Source: Euglena gracilis
Lineage: Eukaryota; Euglenida; Euglenophyceae; Euglenales
DNA: 64,000 bases
NCBI GenBank assembly: GCA_039621445.1
Contig: CP154955.1
Coordinates: 8,358,241-8,422,240 of the forward strand
Direction: 5' to 3'
Each line of letters starts with the position of its first letter. The first letter of the stretch is position 1. The notes beneath the pieces are model-generated. The model was not told the DNA's origin. It saw only the letters and a program-made list of their open reading frames with translations, and made no database searches. The position numbers and the translations under genes were made by a program. Positions 51,401 to 64,000 of the stretch are shown here, piece after piece.

Positions 51401-52594
51401 CATACATACATATACATACATACATACATACATACATACATACATACATACATACATACATACGTACATACATACATACATACATACATACATACATACA
51501 TACATACATACATACATACATACATACATACATACATACACACATACATACATACATACACACATACATACATACATACATACATACATACATACATACA
51601 TACATACATACATACATACATACATACATACATACATACATGCGTGCATGCATACATACATACATACATACATGCGTGCATGCATACATACATGCATACA
51701 TATATACTGTGTGCATGCATGCATGCGTGCATGCATACATACATACATACATACATACATACATACATACGTACATACATACATACATACATACATACAT
51801 ACATACATACATACATACATACATACATGCATACATATATATATATACATACATATGCATACATACATACATACATACATACATACATACATACATACAT
51901 ACATACATACATACATACATACATACATACATACATACATACATACATACATACATACATACATACATACATACATACATACATACATACATACATACAT
52001 ACATACATACATACATACACAAACCCCCCTCCCAAATAACACCCCCCAAATAACACCCCCCCCCAAATAACTCACCCCCCCCCTCGGGGGCCGATTTCGA
52101 TTTCGAGCGCCCAAATAACACACCCCCCCGTTTTCTTTTGGTTTTCCATGTAAAAATAACCCCCCCAAATAACACCCCCCCCCTTGGGGCCCCAGTTCGG
52201 GTGCCCAAATAACACACCGGGGTACATACATACATACATACATACATACATACATACATACATACATACATACATACATACATACATACATACATACATA
52301 CATACATACATACATACATACATACATACATACATACATACATACATACATACATACATACATACATACATACATACATACATACATGCGTGCATGCACA
52401 CATACATACATGCGTGCATGCATGCGTGCATGCATGCATACATACATACATACATACATACATACATACATACATACGTACATACATACATACATACATA
52501 CATACATACATACATACATACATACGTACATACATACATACATACATACATACATACATACATACATACATACATACATACATACATACATACA

Positions 52595-52628
<34 letters not shown>

Positions 52629-53869
52629 CATACATATATGCATACATACATACATACATACATACATGCATACATACATACATACATACGTACATACATA
52701 CATACATACATACATACATACATACATACATACATACATACATACATACATACATACATACATACATACACATACATACATACATACACACATACATACA
52801 TACATACATACATACATACATACATACATACATACATACATACATACATACATACATACATACATACATACATACATACATACATACATGCGTGCATGCA
52901 TACATACATACATACATACATGCGTGCATGCATACATACATGCATACATATATACTGTGTGCATGCATGCATGCGTGCATGCATACATACATACATACAT
53001 ACATACATACATACGTACATACATACAATCATACATACATACATACATACATACATACATACATACATACATGCATACATATATATATACATACATATGC
53101 ATACATACATACATACATACATACATACATACATACATACATACATACATACATACATACATACATACATACATACATACATACATACATACATACATAC
53201 ATACATACATACATACATACATACATACATACATACATACATACATACATACATACATACATACATACATACATACATACATACATACATACATACACAA
53301 ACCCCCCTCCCAAATAACACCCCCCAAATAACCCCCCCCCCCAAATAACTCACCCCCCCCCTCGGGGGCCGATTTCGATTTCGAGCTCCCAAATAACACA
53401 CCCCCCCGTTTTCTTTTGGTTTTCCATGTAAAAATAACCCCCCCAAATAACACCCCCCCCCCTTGGGGCCCCAGTTCGGGTGCCCAAATAACACACCGGG
53501 GTACATACATACATACATACATACATACATACATACATACATACATACATACATACATACATACATACATACATACATACATACATACATACATCCATAC
53601 ATACATACATACATACATACATACATACATACATACATACATACATACATACATACATACATGCGTGCATGCACACATACATACATGCGTGCATGCATGC
53701 GTGCATGCATGCATACATACATACATACATACATACATACATACATACATACGTACATACATACATACATACATACATACATACATACATACATACATAC
53801 GTACATACATACATACATACATACATACATACATACATACATACATACATACATACATACATACATACA

Positions 53870-53903
<34 letters not shown>

Positions 53904-54960
53904 CATACATATATGCATACATACATACATACATACATACATACATGCATACATACATACATACATACGTACATACATACATACATACATACATACATAC
54001 ATACATACATACATACATACATACATACATACATACATACATACATACATACATACATACATACATACATACATACATACATACATACATACATACATAC
54101 ATACATACATACATACATACATACATACATACATACATACATACATACATACATACATACATACATACATGCGTGCATGCATACATACATACATACATAC
54201 ATGCGTGCATGCATACATACATGCATACATATATACTGTGTGCATGCATGCATGCGTGCATGCATACATACATACATACATACATACATACATACATACG
54301 TACATACATACATACATACATACATACATACATACATACATACATACATACATACATGCATACATATATATATACATACATATGCATACATACATACATA
54401 CATACATACATACATACATACATACATACATACATACATACACACATACATACATACATACATACATACATACATACATACATACATACATACATACATA
54501 CATACATACATACATACATACATACATACATACATACATACATACATACATACATACATACATACACAAACCCCCCTCCCAAATAACACCCCCCAAATAA
54601 CACCCCCCCCCAAATAACTCACCCCCCCCCTCGGGGGCCGATTTCGATTTCGAGCGCCCAAATAACACCCCCCCGTTTTCTTTTGGTTTTCCATGTAAAA
54701 ATAACCCCCCCAAATAACACCCCCCCCCTTGGGGCCCCAGTTCGGGTGCCCAAATAACACACCGGGGTACATACATACATACATACATACATACATACAT
54801 ACATACATACATACATACATACATACATACATACATACATACATACATACATACATACATACATACATACATACATACATACATACATACATACATACAT
54901 ACATACATACATACATCATACATACTACATACATACAGACATACATACATTCATACATAC
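50600..54960. repeat. TACA tetranucleotide array with ~1.27 kb higher-order repeat
   Basis: Mostly TACA units. Three spacers beginning AAACCCCCCTCCCAAATAAC start at 52021, 53299 and 54568 (periods 1278 and 1269), each ending CCGGGGTACATACA. Landmarks ATGCGTGCATGCACACATAC (51146, 52386, 53660) and ATACTGTGTGCATGC (51705, 52951, 54233) recur once per unit. All frames stay open on both strands, giving spurious long reading frames. Confidence 0.97.
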
Positions 54961-55934
54961 ATACATATATTTGTGTATTTATGTTTTTGTAAATGTACAC
55001 GTTATTGTATGTGTGTATGCAATTTTTGGGAGGGTGTTTTACACACACACATACATATAAATATATGTGCATTCCACACATGTACATATATGCACACATT
55101 TCTGCAGAAATTGTTTGTATATGCAAAAATCTCATGTACACATGAGCTGCAATGATCCACAGGGTGGGCCCCGCTTCCTTCCCTCCCAACTGTCTAACTG
55201 CCAGGGTGGTCTCTGGCCCGGAGTCACACCTCCCCCCGTCCCCTGCCAAGCTCCCAACTCGCAGGGCCCTGCCCCACCCCCTGCACGGCATGGCCTGGCC
55301 CGGGAGGTGCGTCTGACCCAGCGCCGTGGATCCAGTGCATCAGGCGCGCGCGATTTCCCCGGACACACGTCCCTTTTTTTTCGTCGTCGCAATCCACCGA
55401 CTTTCTGCCTGCAGCATCTCAAGAAAAGCATTGGCATTGGAGTGCCTTTAATCTTTTGGCACGTCTTCCAAAAAAGCGTCGAAAGGTATGGGGGTTGAAA
55501 CACAGTGCTGCCAGATCACAGGATTCACGCTGATGTGTGTGCTCGCCCCCTCCAAGTATGGATGGGGCGTGGGATCGACTGTCCCTCATTCCCTATTATC
55601 ATTTGGTTTGTATACAATGTGCCTATTCCACTTGTTTTCCCTTTCATTTTTAATTGAATTTTCGTACTGTAAACAAGCACTTTTGTCCCTTTCTTTGAAT
55701 TTTTTTTTCAAAGAAAGGGACGTTTCAGTGAAAAAAATTGGAAAACAAGGTAATTTTCCCAAGTCCTTCGCAGCATGAATTTGTACTGTCTGTGAGAGTT
55801 GCATTGCATGTGCAGTTTTGTGCAGCCTTTTTTGAAGTTCATTTTCTCGCCCACCCTCCGCGTGTGCCTTTTTCCCCTCCTTGGCTTGGCCCTGCCAACC
55901 CCCCCCCCCGCTGCCTGGCCCACCAGTCCAGCAG

Positions 55935-55951
55935 TGTCCCCTCCCCCGCAG
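55935..55951 (+). promoter_or_regulatory. Putative spliced-leader acceptor of C2-B
   Basis: TGTCCCCTCCCCCGCAG, AG at 55950-55951, 16 nt before the ATG. Confidence 0.45.
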
Positions 55952-55967
55952 GTATCTCTCAGCCCCA

Positions 55968-56102
55968 ATGCTTCGGGTGGACGTCATCAAGGCGCGCAAC
56001 CTGCTCAACATGGACACGCTCAGCAAGTCGGACCCGTACTGCGTGGTGACGGTTGGCGACCAGAAATGGCAGACCAAAGTTATCAAGGACGATCTGAACC
56101 CC
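55968..56102 (+). CDS. C2-B exon 1
   Basis: MLRVDVIKARNLLNMDTLSK to KDDLNP without the intron present in C2-A. Intron 1 is 56103-56470 (368 nt); nothing recognised inside. Confidence 0.93.
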
Positions 56103-59100
56103 GCCCCGCGGCCCCCGCCCACTCGTGTCCGGAAACAGTTTTGGCAAGCGTGAACCGGAGGTAGCCAAACACGCACTGGTGTGGAATGGTATAGGTTCCT
56201 TTTTGAGGATGTGTGCAACCCAGGGGGAGGGGCGTTTTTGACCCCGTGGGAGTGGGTCAATTTCATTGTTGTCGATTCTGGCCGGATTTTTCGCAAAAAT
56301 GTTTTTGAAGTTTGGCCAAATGAGTTGAGTTTTATTTGGATAGAGCGGCCAGAAAACCCGCGCAGGAATTGACTGGTTTATTTTCAACAGTGGGGGGTGG
56401 GGTCCGGCCAACATTCCCCTCCCAGACCCAAATACGAAGTCGCTGCGGTCACAAGAGGGTCGCGGCACCCGTCTGGAACGAGTCTCACGTGTTCAGCCCA
56501 GGAGGGGATTCCTTTGAGATTCTCCACACCTATTCCTGAGGTGTTGGGGCTGTAGGTTTTGTCTCTGTCAGTCTATGAAAGGCACCCAAGCTTTACGTAG
56601 GTGGGAACACAAATATAACCTTCTCGGCTCCAATTTGGTGGTGAAGGGGAGATTCTGAGTGGGGGGGGCTTATGAGTCGAAAGGGTATTATGTTTAATCA
56701 TTGAGTGAAAATTTGAAATTCACGGGTGTGGCTATGTGATTTTGTGTTATTTCATACATACACAGACCACATTGGCATGAATATTGAACATATCATTAAG
56801 TTCAAGCACAGCAGAGCTTGGACCGGATAATTGTCGGGTTTCCATCAAAAAAAACCTTAAACGACCAATGGATGCAATTTTCGGCACCTGCCACCAGCTT
56901 TCTGAGCCCTCCTGCCCCCAGGTGGGGTACGTCCTACTCCTCTCCCTGTTCGACGAGGACCGTGGGAAGAAGGACGATCCCCTCGGCGAAGGCGTAGTGC
57001 ACATGGACACCACACTCTTCAAAAAGCTGGGCCCAGCAGCGCAATGACTAAAACGTTTGCTTTTTTTGACTGAGTTTTGGAGTCCACCCTTGGGACGTGC
57101 ATTTTATGATGCATACGTGCATTTTTATGAACCCCAAATTATATATGCCATGGCAAGTGTGTGAAAGATGCCGAATTGAAGCAATAATGTATCTTTCACA
57201 TTGCATTTTTTTTGGGTTTGAAGAAAATTGCCAAATTATGGGTCCCAGATAGCCCCCAACTCCAGATAATGAATAATATGTCGGGTGCGTGTGCGTACAT
57301 TGGGTACAGGTGTGCTCATCTCTCGCGTTGGTCATTTAAGCAGGCCTTCAGGCCTTCCTATTACATACATACATATATTTATGTGGCAGCTGCCTTCTAT
57401 TTGGCTGCCCCGGCGCCAGGGGGGGGGGCAAGTAGTAGTCATGGGGGGAGGGGGCATATGGTAGCACCCAGGTGCCACTTTCCGACTTTTCGGTCCAGCG
57501 GTGCCCAGAACTGCACCGAATCCGGGCCACTGCCGGCGGATTTGGGGAGCGTGTGCACTTATTTTTAGGAATCGGGTTGGGGTCAGGATCGGCGTGCCGA
57601 AGATTTGCCATATCGAGGGAGACAGTTAGGCCGGATGGCAGGTCCCCCTGTGGGAAGATTTTCGGACACACGTTTTGCCCAAAAAGAAATTGCCTGAATG
57701 CAGCATAACTTCGGCCTAACTCGGTCAGAAATGCGACCTAGGTACCTAGGAACAAGATCAGCCTAAAAAAAAACCGTGTTAAAAACCTCGCTTCGACCTG
57801 GCGTCGACATTTTTTCCCAGTTGGGGGACACCCGGACACCCCCCCCAGGAGGGTGGGGGGTCTGGCTGGTCCCTGTTTTTCCAGTGACTAGCAAATGGTC
57901 AGCCAGTGGGCCACCCCAGTGTCGTTAAACAATGGCCTGCCTAACTTCTCCGGAATTCCAAGAAAAAGTGGAGTCCCCCCGGCAATCCGGTCGTAACCCT
58001 AACCCTATCCCAACCAATAACCCCAATTTTCTCCCAAGGTTGGACCCGGTTGTCACGTATGTATGTATGTATGTATGTATGTATGTATGTATGTATGTAT
58101 GTATGTATGTATGTATGTATGTATGTATGTATGTATGTATGTATGTATGTATGTATGTATGTATGTATGTATGTATGTATGTATGTATGTATGTATGTAT
58201 GTATGTATGTATGTATGTATGTATGTATGTATGTATGTATGTATGTATGGTATGTATGTATGTATGTATGTATGTATGTATGTATGTATGTATGTATGTA
58301 TGTATGTATGTATGTATGTATGTATGTATGTATGTATGTATGTATGTATGTATGTATGTATGTATGTATGTATGTATGTATGTATGTATGTATGTATGTA
58401 TGTATGTATGTATGTATGTATGTATGCATGCATGTATGTATGTATGTATGTATGTATGTATGTATGTATGTATGTATGTATGTATGTATGTATGTATGTA
58501 TGTATGTATGTATGTATGTATGTATGTATGTAGTATGTGTGTATGTATGTATGTATGTATGTATGTGTATGTATGTATGTATGTATGTATGTATGTATGT
58601 ATGTATGTATGTATGTATGTATGTATGTATGTATGTATGTATGTATGTATGTATGTATGTATGTATGTATGTATGTATGTATGTATGTATGTATGTATGT
58701 ATGTATGTATGTATGTATGTATGTATGTATGTATGTATGTATGTATGTATGTATGTATGTATGTATGTATGTATGTATGTATGTATGTATGTATGTATGT
58801 ATGTATGTATGTATGTAGTATGTATGTATGTATGTATGTATGTATGTATGTATGTATGTATGTATGTATGTATGTATGTATGTATGTATGTATGTATTTA
58901 TGTATGCGTGTATGTATGTATGTATGTATGTATGTATGTATGTATGTATGTATGTATGTATGTATGTATGTATGTATGTATGTATGTATGTATGTATGTA
59001 TGTATGTATGTATGTATGTATGTATGTATGTATGTATGTATGTATGTATGTATGTATGTATGTATGTATGTATGTATGTATGTATGTATGTATGTATGTA

Positions 59101-60971
59101 TGTATGTATGTATGTATGTATGTATGTATGTATGTGTGTATGTATGTATGTATGTATGTATGTATGTATGTATGTATGTATGTATGTATGTATGTAGGTA
59201 TGTATGTATGTATGTATGTATGTATGTATGTATGTATGTATGTATGTATGTATGATGTATGTATGTATGTATGTATGTATGTATGTATGTATGTATGTAT
59301 GTATGTATGTATGTATGTATGTATGTGTATGTATGTATGTATGTATGTATGTATTGTATGTATGTATGTATGTATGTATGTATGTATGTATGTATGTATG
59401 TATGTATGTATGTATGTATGTATGTATGTATGTATGTATGTATGTATGCATGTATGTATGTATGTGTGTATGTATGTATGTATGTATGTATGTATGTATG
59501 TATGTATGTATGTATGTATGTATGTATGTATGTATGTATGTATGTATGTATGTATGTATGTATGTATGTATGTATGTATGTATGTTATGTATGTATGTAT
59601 GTATGTATGTATGTATGTCTGTATGTATGTATGTATGTATGTATGTATGTATGTATGTATGTATGTATGTATGTATGTATGTATGTATGTATGTATGTAT
59701 GTATGTATGTATGTATGTATGTATGTATGTATGTATGTATGTATGTATGTATGTATGTATGTATGTATGTATGTATGTATGTATGTATGTATGTATGTAT
59801 GTATGTATGTATGTATGTATGTATGTATGTATGTATGTATGTATGTATGTATGTATGTATGTATGTATGTATGTATGTATGTATGTATGTATGTATGTAT
59901 GTATGTATGTATGTATGTATGTATGTATGTATGTATGTATGTATGTATTAATGTTTGTATGTATGTATGTATGTTTGTATGTATGTATGTATGTATGTAT
60001 GTATGAAAAAATGATTGTACGTATGTATGTATGTATGTATGTATGTATGTATGTATGTATGTATGTATGTATGTATGTATGTATGTATGTATGTATGTAT
60101 GTATGTATGTATGTATGTATGTATGTATGTATGTATGTATGTATGTATGTATGTATGTATGTATGTATGTATGTATGTATGTATGTGTATGTATGTATGT
60201 ATGTATGTATGTATGTATGTATGTATGTATGTATGTATGTATGTATGTATGTATGTATGTATGTATGTATGTATGTATGGTATGTATGTATGTATGTATT
60301 GTATGTATGTATGTATGTATGTATGTATGTATGTATGTATGTATGTATGTATGTATGTATGTATGTATGTATGTATGTATGTATGTATGTATGTATGTAT
60401 GTATGTATGTATGTATGTATGTATGTATGTATGTATGTATGTATGTATGTATGTATGTATGTATGTATGTATGTATGTATGTATGTATGTATGTATGTAT
60501 GTATGTATGTATGTATGTATGTATGTATGTATGTATGTATGTATGTATGTATGTATGTATGTATGTATGTATGTATGTATGTATGTATGTATGTATGTAT
60601 GTATGTATGTATGTATGTATGTATGTATGTATGTATGTATGTATGTATGTATGTATGTATGTATGTATGTATGTATGTATGTATGTATGTGTATGTATGT
60701 ATGTATGTATGTATGTATGTATGTATGTATGTATGTATGTATGTATGTATGTATGTATGTATGTATGTATGTATGTTTTCATGTATGTATGCATGTATGT
60801 ATGTATGTATGTATGTATGTATGTATGTATGTATGTATTTATGTATGCGTGTATGTATGTATGTATGTATGTATGTATGTATGTATGTATGTATGTATGT
60901 ATGTATGTATGTATGTATGTATGTATGTATGTATGTATGTATGTATGTATGTATGTATGTATGTATGTATG

Positions 60972-61003
<32 letters not shown>

Positions 61004-63389
61004 TGTATGTATGTATGTATGTATGTATGTATGTATGTATGTATGTATGTATGTATGTATGTATGTATGTATGTATGTATGTATGTATGTATGTATGTAT
61101 GTATGTATGTATGTATGTATGTATGTATGTATGTATGTATGTATGTATGTATGTATGTATGTATGTATGTATGTATGTATGTATGTATGTATGTATGTAT
61201 GTATGTATGTATGTATGTATGTATGTATGTATGTATGTATGTATGTATGTATGTATGTATGTATGTATGTATGTATGTATGTATGTATGTATGTATGTAT
61301 GTATGTATGTATGTATGTATGTATGTATGTATGTATGTATGTATGTATGTATGTATGTATGTATGTATGCGTGTATGTATGTATGTATGTATGTATGTAT
61401 GTATGTATGTATGTATGTATGTATGTATGTATGTATGTATGTATGTATGTATGTATGTATGTATGTATGTATGTATGTATGTATGTATGTATGTATGTAT
61501 GTATGTATGTATGTATGTATGTATGTATGTATGTAGTATGTATGTCTGTATGTATGTATGTATGTATGTATGTATGTATGTATGTATGTATGTATGTATG
61601 TATGTATGTATGTATGTATGTATGTATGTATGTATGTATGTATGTATGTATGTATGTATGTATGCGTGTATGTATGTATGTATGTATGTATGTATGTATG
61701 TATGTATGTATGTATGTATGTATGTATGTATGTATGTATGTATGTATGTATGTATGTATGTATGTATGTATGTATGTATGTATGTATGTATGTATGTATG
61801 TATGTATGTATGTATGTATGTATGTATGTATGTATGTATGTATGTATGTATGTATGTATGTATGTATGTATGTATGTATGTATGTATGTATGTATGTATG
61901 TATGTATGTAGTATGTATGTATGTATGTTGTATGTATGTATGTCTGTATGTATGTATGTATGTATGTATGTATGTATGTGTATGTATGTATGTATGTATG
62001 TATGTATGTATGTATGTATGTATGTATGTATGTATGTATGTATGTATGTATGTATGTATGTATGTATGTATGTATGCGTGTATGTATGTATGTATGTATG
62101 TATGTATGTATGTATGTATGTATGTATGTATGTATGTATGTATGTATGTATGTATGTATGTATGTATGTATGTCTGTATGTATGTATGTGAGTATGTATG
62201 TATGTATGTATGTATGTATGTATGTATGTATGTATGTATGTATGTATGTATGTATGCATGCATGTATGTATGTATGTATGTATGTATGTATGTATGTATG
62301 TATGTATGTATGTATTTATGTATGCGTGTATGTATGTATGTATGTATGTATGTATGTATGTATGTATGTATGTATGTATGTATGTATGTATGTATGTATG
62401 TATGTATGCATGTATGTATGTATGCGTGTATGTATGTATGTATGTATGTATGTATGTATGTATGTATGTATGTATGTATGCGTGTATGTATGTATGTATG
62501 TATGTATGTATGTATGTATGTATGTATGCGTGTATGTATGTATGTATGTATGTATGTATGTATGTATGTATGTATGTATGTATGTATGTATGTATGTATG
62601 TATGTATGTATGTATGTATGTATGTATGTATGCGTGTATGTATGTATGTATGTATGTATGCATGTATGTATGTATGCGTGTATGTATGTATGTATGTATG
62701 TATGTATGTATGTATGCGTGTATGTATGTATGTATGTATGTATGTATGTATGTATGTATGTATGTTTGCATGTATGTATGTATGTATGTTTGTATGTATG
62801 TATGTATGTATGTATGTATGTATGTATGTATGTATGTATGTATGTATGTATGTATGTATGTATGTATGTATGTATGCGTGTATGTATGTATGTATGTATG
62901 TATGTATGTATGTATGTATGTATGTATGTATGTATGTATGTATGTATGTATGTCTGTATGTATGTATGCGTGTATGTATGTATGTATGTATGTATGTATG
63001 TATGTATGTATGTATGTATGTATGTATGTATGTATGTATGTATGTATGTATGTATGTATGTATGTATGTATGTATGTATGTATGTATGTATGTATGTATG
63101 TATGTATGTATGTATGTGTGTATGTATGTATGTATGTATGTATGTATGTTTGCATGTATGTATGTATGTTTGTATGTATGTGCATGTGCCTATATATTTG
63201 TTACGATTGCTGGGAATTGGCCCAAGGAATTGCAAACGCCTAAATGCAAAGTCAGGCAGCATTCTACTTATGCTGGATCGCCCTCCGGTGCGCCGCTGCC
63301 TCCAGGCGGGCCCCGTGGAGCAGTGGGTGCCCATCTTCCTCAAGGGCGGGCCCGCCGGCGAGGTCCACATCCGCCTCTCCAGCGCGTGA
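55968..63389 (+). CDS. C2-B: 118-residue single C2-domain protein, 4 exons
   Basis: Exons 55968-56102, 56471-56495, 56920-57030, 63304-63389 join to 357 nt ending in TGA. Domain elements: MLRVDVIKARNLLNMD, SKSDPYCVV, KWQTKVIKDDLNPVWNES, VLLLSLFDEDRGKKDDPLGE, QWVPIFLKGGPAGEVHIRLS. All five Ca2+-position aspartates of C2-A are kept. All three introns show full pairing of +4 to +6 with -8 to -6: GCCCCG/CGGCACCC, GCCCAG/CTGCCCCC, GCCCAG/CTGCCTCC. The last intron is 6273 nt, of which about 5.1 kb is a GTAT array, so expression depends on excising one of the most repetitive stretches in the window. Role inferred as Ca2+/phospholipid binding; partner unknown. Confidence 0.92.
56471..56495 (+). CDS. 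C2-B exon 2 (25-nt micro-exon)
   Basis: VWNESHVF; same length and phase as C2-A exon 3. Intron 2 is 56496-56919 (424 nt), with CAGGAGG near the start pairing with CCTCCTG near the end; no other content recognised. Confidence 0.92.
56920..57030 (+). CDS. C2-B exon 3
   Basis: VGYVLLLSLFDEDRGKKDDP then LGEGVVHMDTTLFKKL. Intron 3 (57031-63303) holds the 5.1 kb GTAT array and, at 57389-57460, a fragment resembling the GGCAGC...GCTGCC elements. Confidence 0.93.
58057..63180. repeat. GTAT tetranucleotide array, 5.1 kb, inside C2-B intron 3
   Basis: GTAT units with scattered single-base changes (GCAT, GCGT, TTT, one-base indels) and one interruption GAAAAAATGATTGTAC near 60005. It is the reverse complement of the TACA array at 50600-54960. 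Confidence 0.97.
63304..63389 (+). CDS. C2-B exon 4 (C-terminus and stop)
   Basis: AGPVEQWVPIFLKGGPAGEV then HIRLSSA and TGA; closes the C2 domain. It lies 124 nt after the end of the GTAT array. Confidence 0.93.
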
Positions 63390-64000
63390 GCCCGCCGGCG
63401 TCGCGTCGGGACGCGGCCGCGTCGCTGCCCGGGCCCACGGGTGGCGTCCGTTAATTGACGCCGTATTTGTGTGGTTGTGTGCGTGGGTTGTGTGCGTGTG
63501 TGTGTTTGGCGCTTGGCAGCCTTTCTTGCAATTAAAGGCTGCAAGTGACCACCTGCAAAAAGATGACGAGAGGGCGTCCATTTTTTCTTTAATCTTGTCG
63601 GTCACTCACTGCTGTGTTGCTTCATTTTTTATTTCTTCTTTTCCTTGTGTTCTTCTTTTTTTTCAAATGTCATTTTCCACATCGATTATTCATATGTCCA
63701 ACACTTCCATCTGGTCAGAATGCCAAAGTTCTCTCCAATTTGCCCATGTGTTGCTGTTTCCCGGCGAAGAACCTGTGCAGGATTTTCATTTTCATGGCCG
63801 CCTCTGTGGATGCTTTCTTCCTTCTTCCGCCATGTCTTCTTTCCCTCCAATTATTCCATATGGCTGCTTCAACCCCCGGGCTTGAGAGGGGTTCGCTGTG
63901 GGGAAACCTTGCTCGCATTTCACTGCTCAGGGAATCGCATGCCTTAGATAAATGGCCGATGTTGGCTGGGTTTGGCTGACTGCCCGAAAATTCTTCAGAG
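63390..64000. other. Downstream flank of C2-B
   Basis: GC-rich for about 70 bp (CGTCGGGACGCGGCCGCGTC), then AT-rich. No gene, RNA or poly(A) motif that I can support. Confidence 0.55.

Larger units (their letters stand above)
46597..55934. other. Intergenic region between C2-A and C2-B
   Basis: 46660-47000 is GC-rich but I recognise no product. Further on lie a single GCGC palindrome (47290-47345), a 3 x 203 bp tandem repeat and the TACA array. No gene can be supported; 48762-49184 is open but has no exon-like composition. Confidence 0.55.

Noticed and set aside
50418-55291. Very long reading frames (up to about 1600 codons) encoding YIHTYIHT or CMYVCMYV
   Set aside because: They are translations of a four-base repeat that has no stop in any frame on either strand; no protein can be inferred.
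57925-63544. Long frames across the GTAT array on both strands
   Set aside because: Same artefact; the array lies inside C2-B intron 3.

Overview
The window reads as nuclear DNA of a euglenid-like protist. Four protein genes can be rebuilt, all on the + strand: two tandem paralogues of a 12-TM major facilitator superfamily (MFS) transporter (1479-19152 and 21208-38692), then two tandem paralogues of a 118-residue single C2-domain protein (43579-46596 and 55968-63389). Each gene is a string of short GC-rich exons (25-176 nt) in much longer introns. Joining the exons gives uninterrupted frames of 513, 520, 118 and 118 residues that follow the known families from end to end.

Most introns are not GT-AG. 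They match the nonconventional introns described in euglenids: the two ends are complementary, typically with CAG at +4 to +6 pairing with CTG at -8 to -6. In each transporter gene four of 17 introns are GT-AG (introns 1, 3, 9 and 14, the same four in both copies) and 13 are nonconventional. All seven C2-gene introns are nonconventional. A pyrimidine/AG site lies 16-27 nt before each start codon, as expected for spliced-leader acceptors. The euglenid assignment rests on these features; I cannot name a species.

Layout: 1-1450, non-coding with two fold-backs. 1479-19152, transporter MFS-1. 19153-21180, intergenic. 21208-38692, transporter MFS-2. 38693-43558, intergenic with a family of long palindromes built on TTTGCGCAAATGCGC-like words. 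43579-46596, C2-A. 46597-55950, intergenic with a 3 x 203 bp tandem repeat and a 4.4 kb TACA array carrying a ~1.27 kb higher-order repeat. 55968-63389, C2-B, whose last intron is 6273 nt and mostly a 5.1 kb GTAT array. 63390-64000, flank.

The main observation is that intron ends and mobile-element ends share one geometry. Several elements here have CAG...CTG termini and 8-bp target duplications (hAT-like). Each nonconventional intron is such a CAG...CTG unit plus 3 nt before and 5 nt after, 8 nt in all, which is exactly one target duplication. MFS-1 intron 5 still shows 7 of 8 bases of the duplication. This supports an origin of these introns from hAT-like miniature elements. The transporters probably sit in a membrane and the C2 proteins probably bind Ca2+ and phospholipid; nothing in the sequence ties the two pairs to one pathway.
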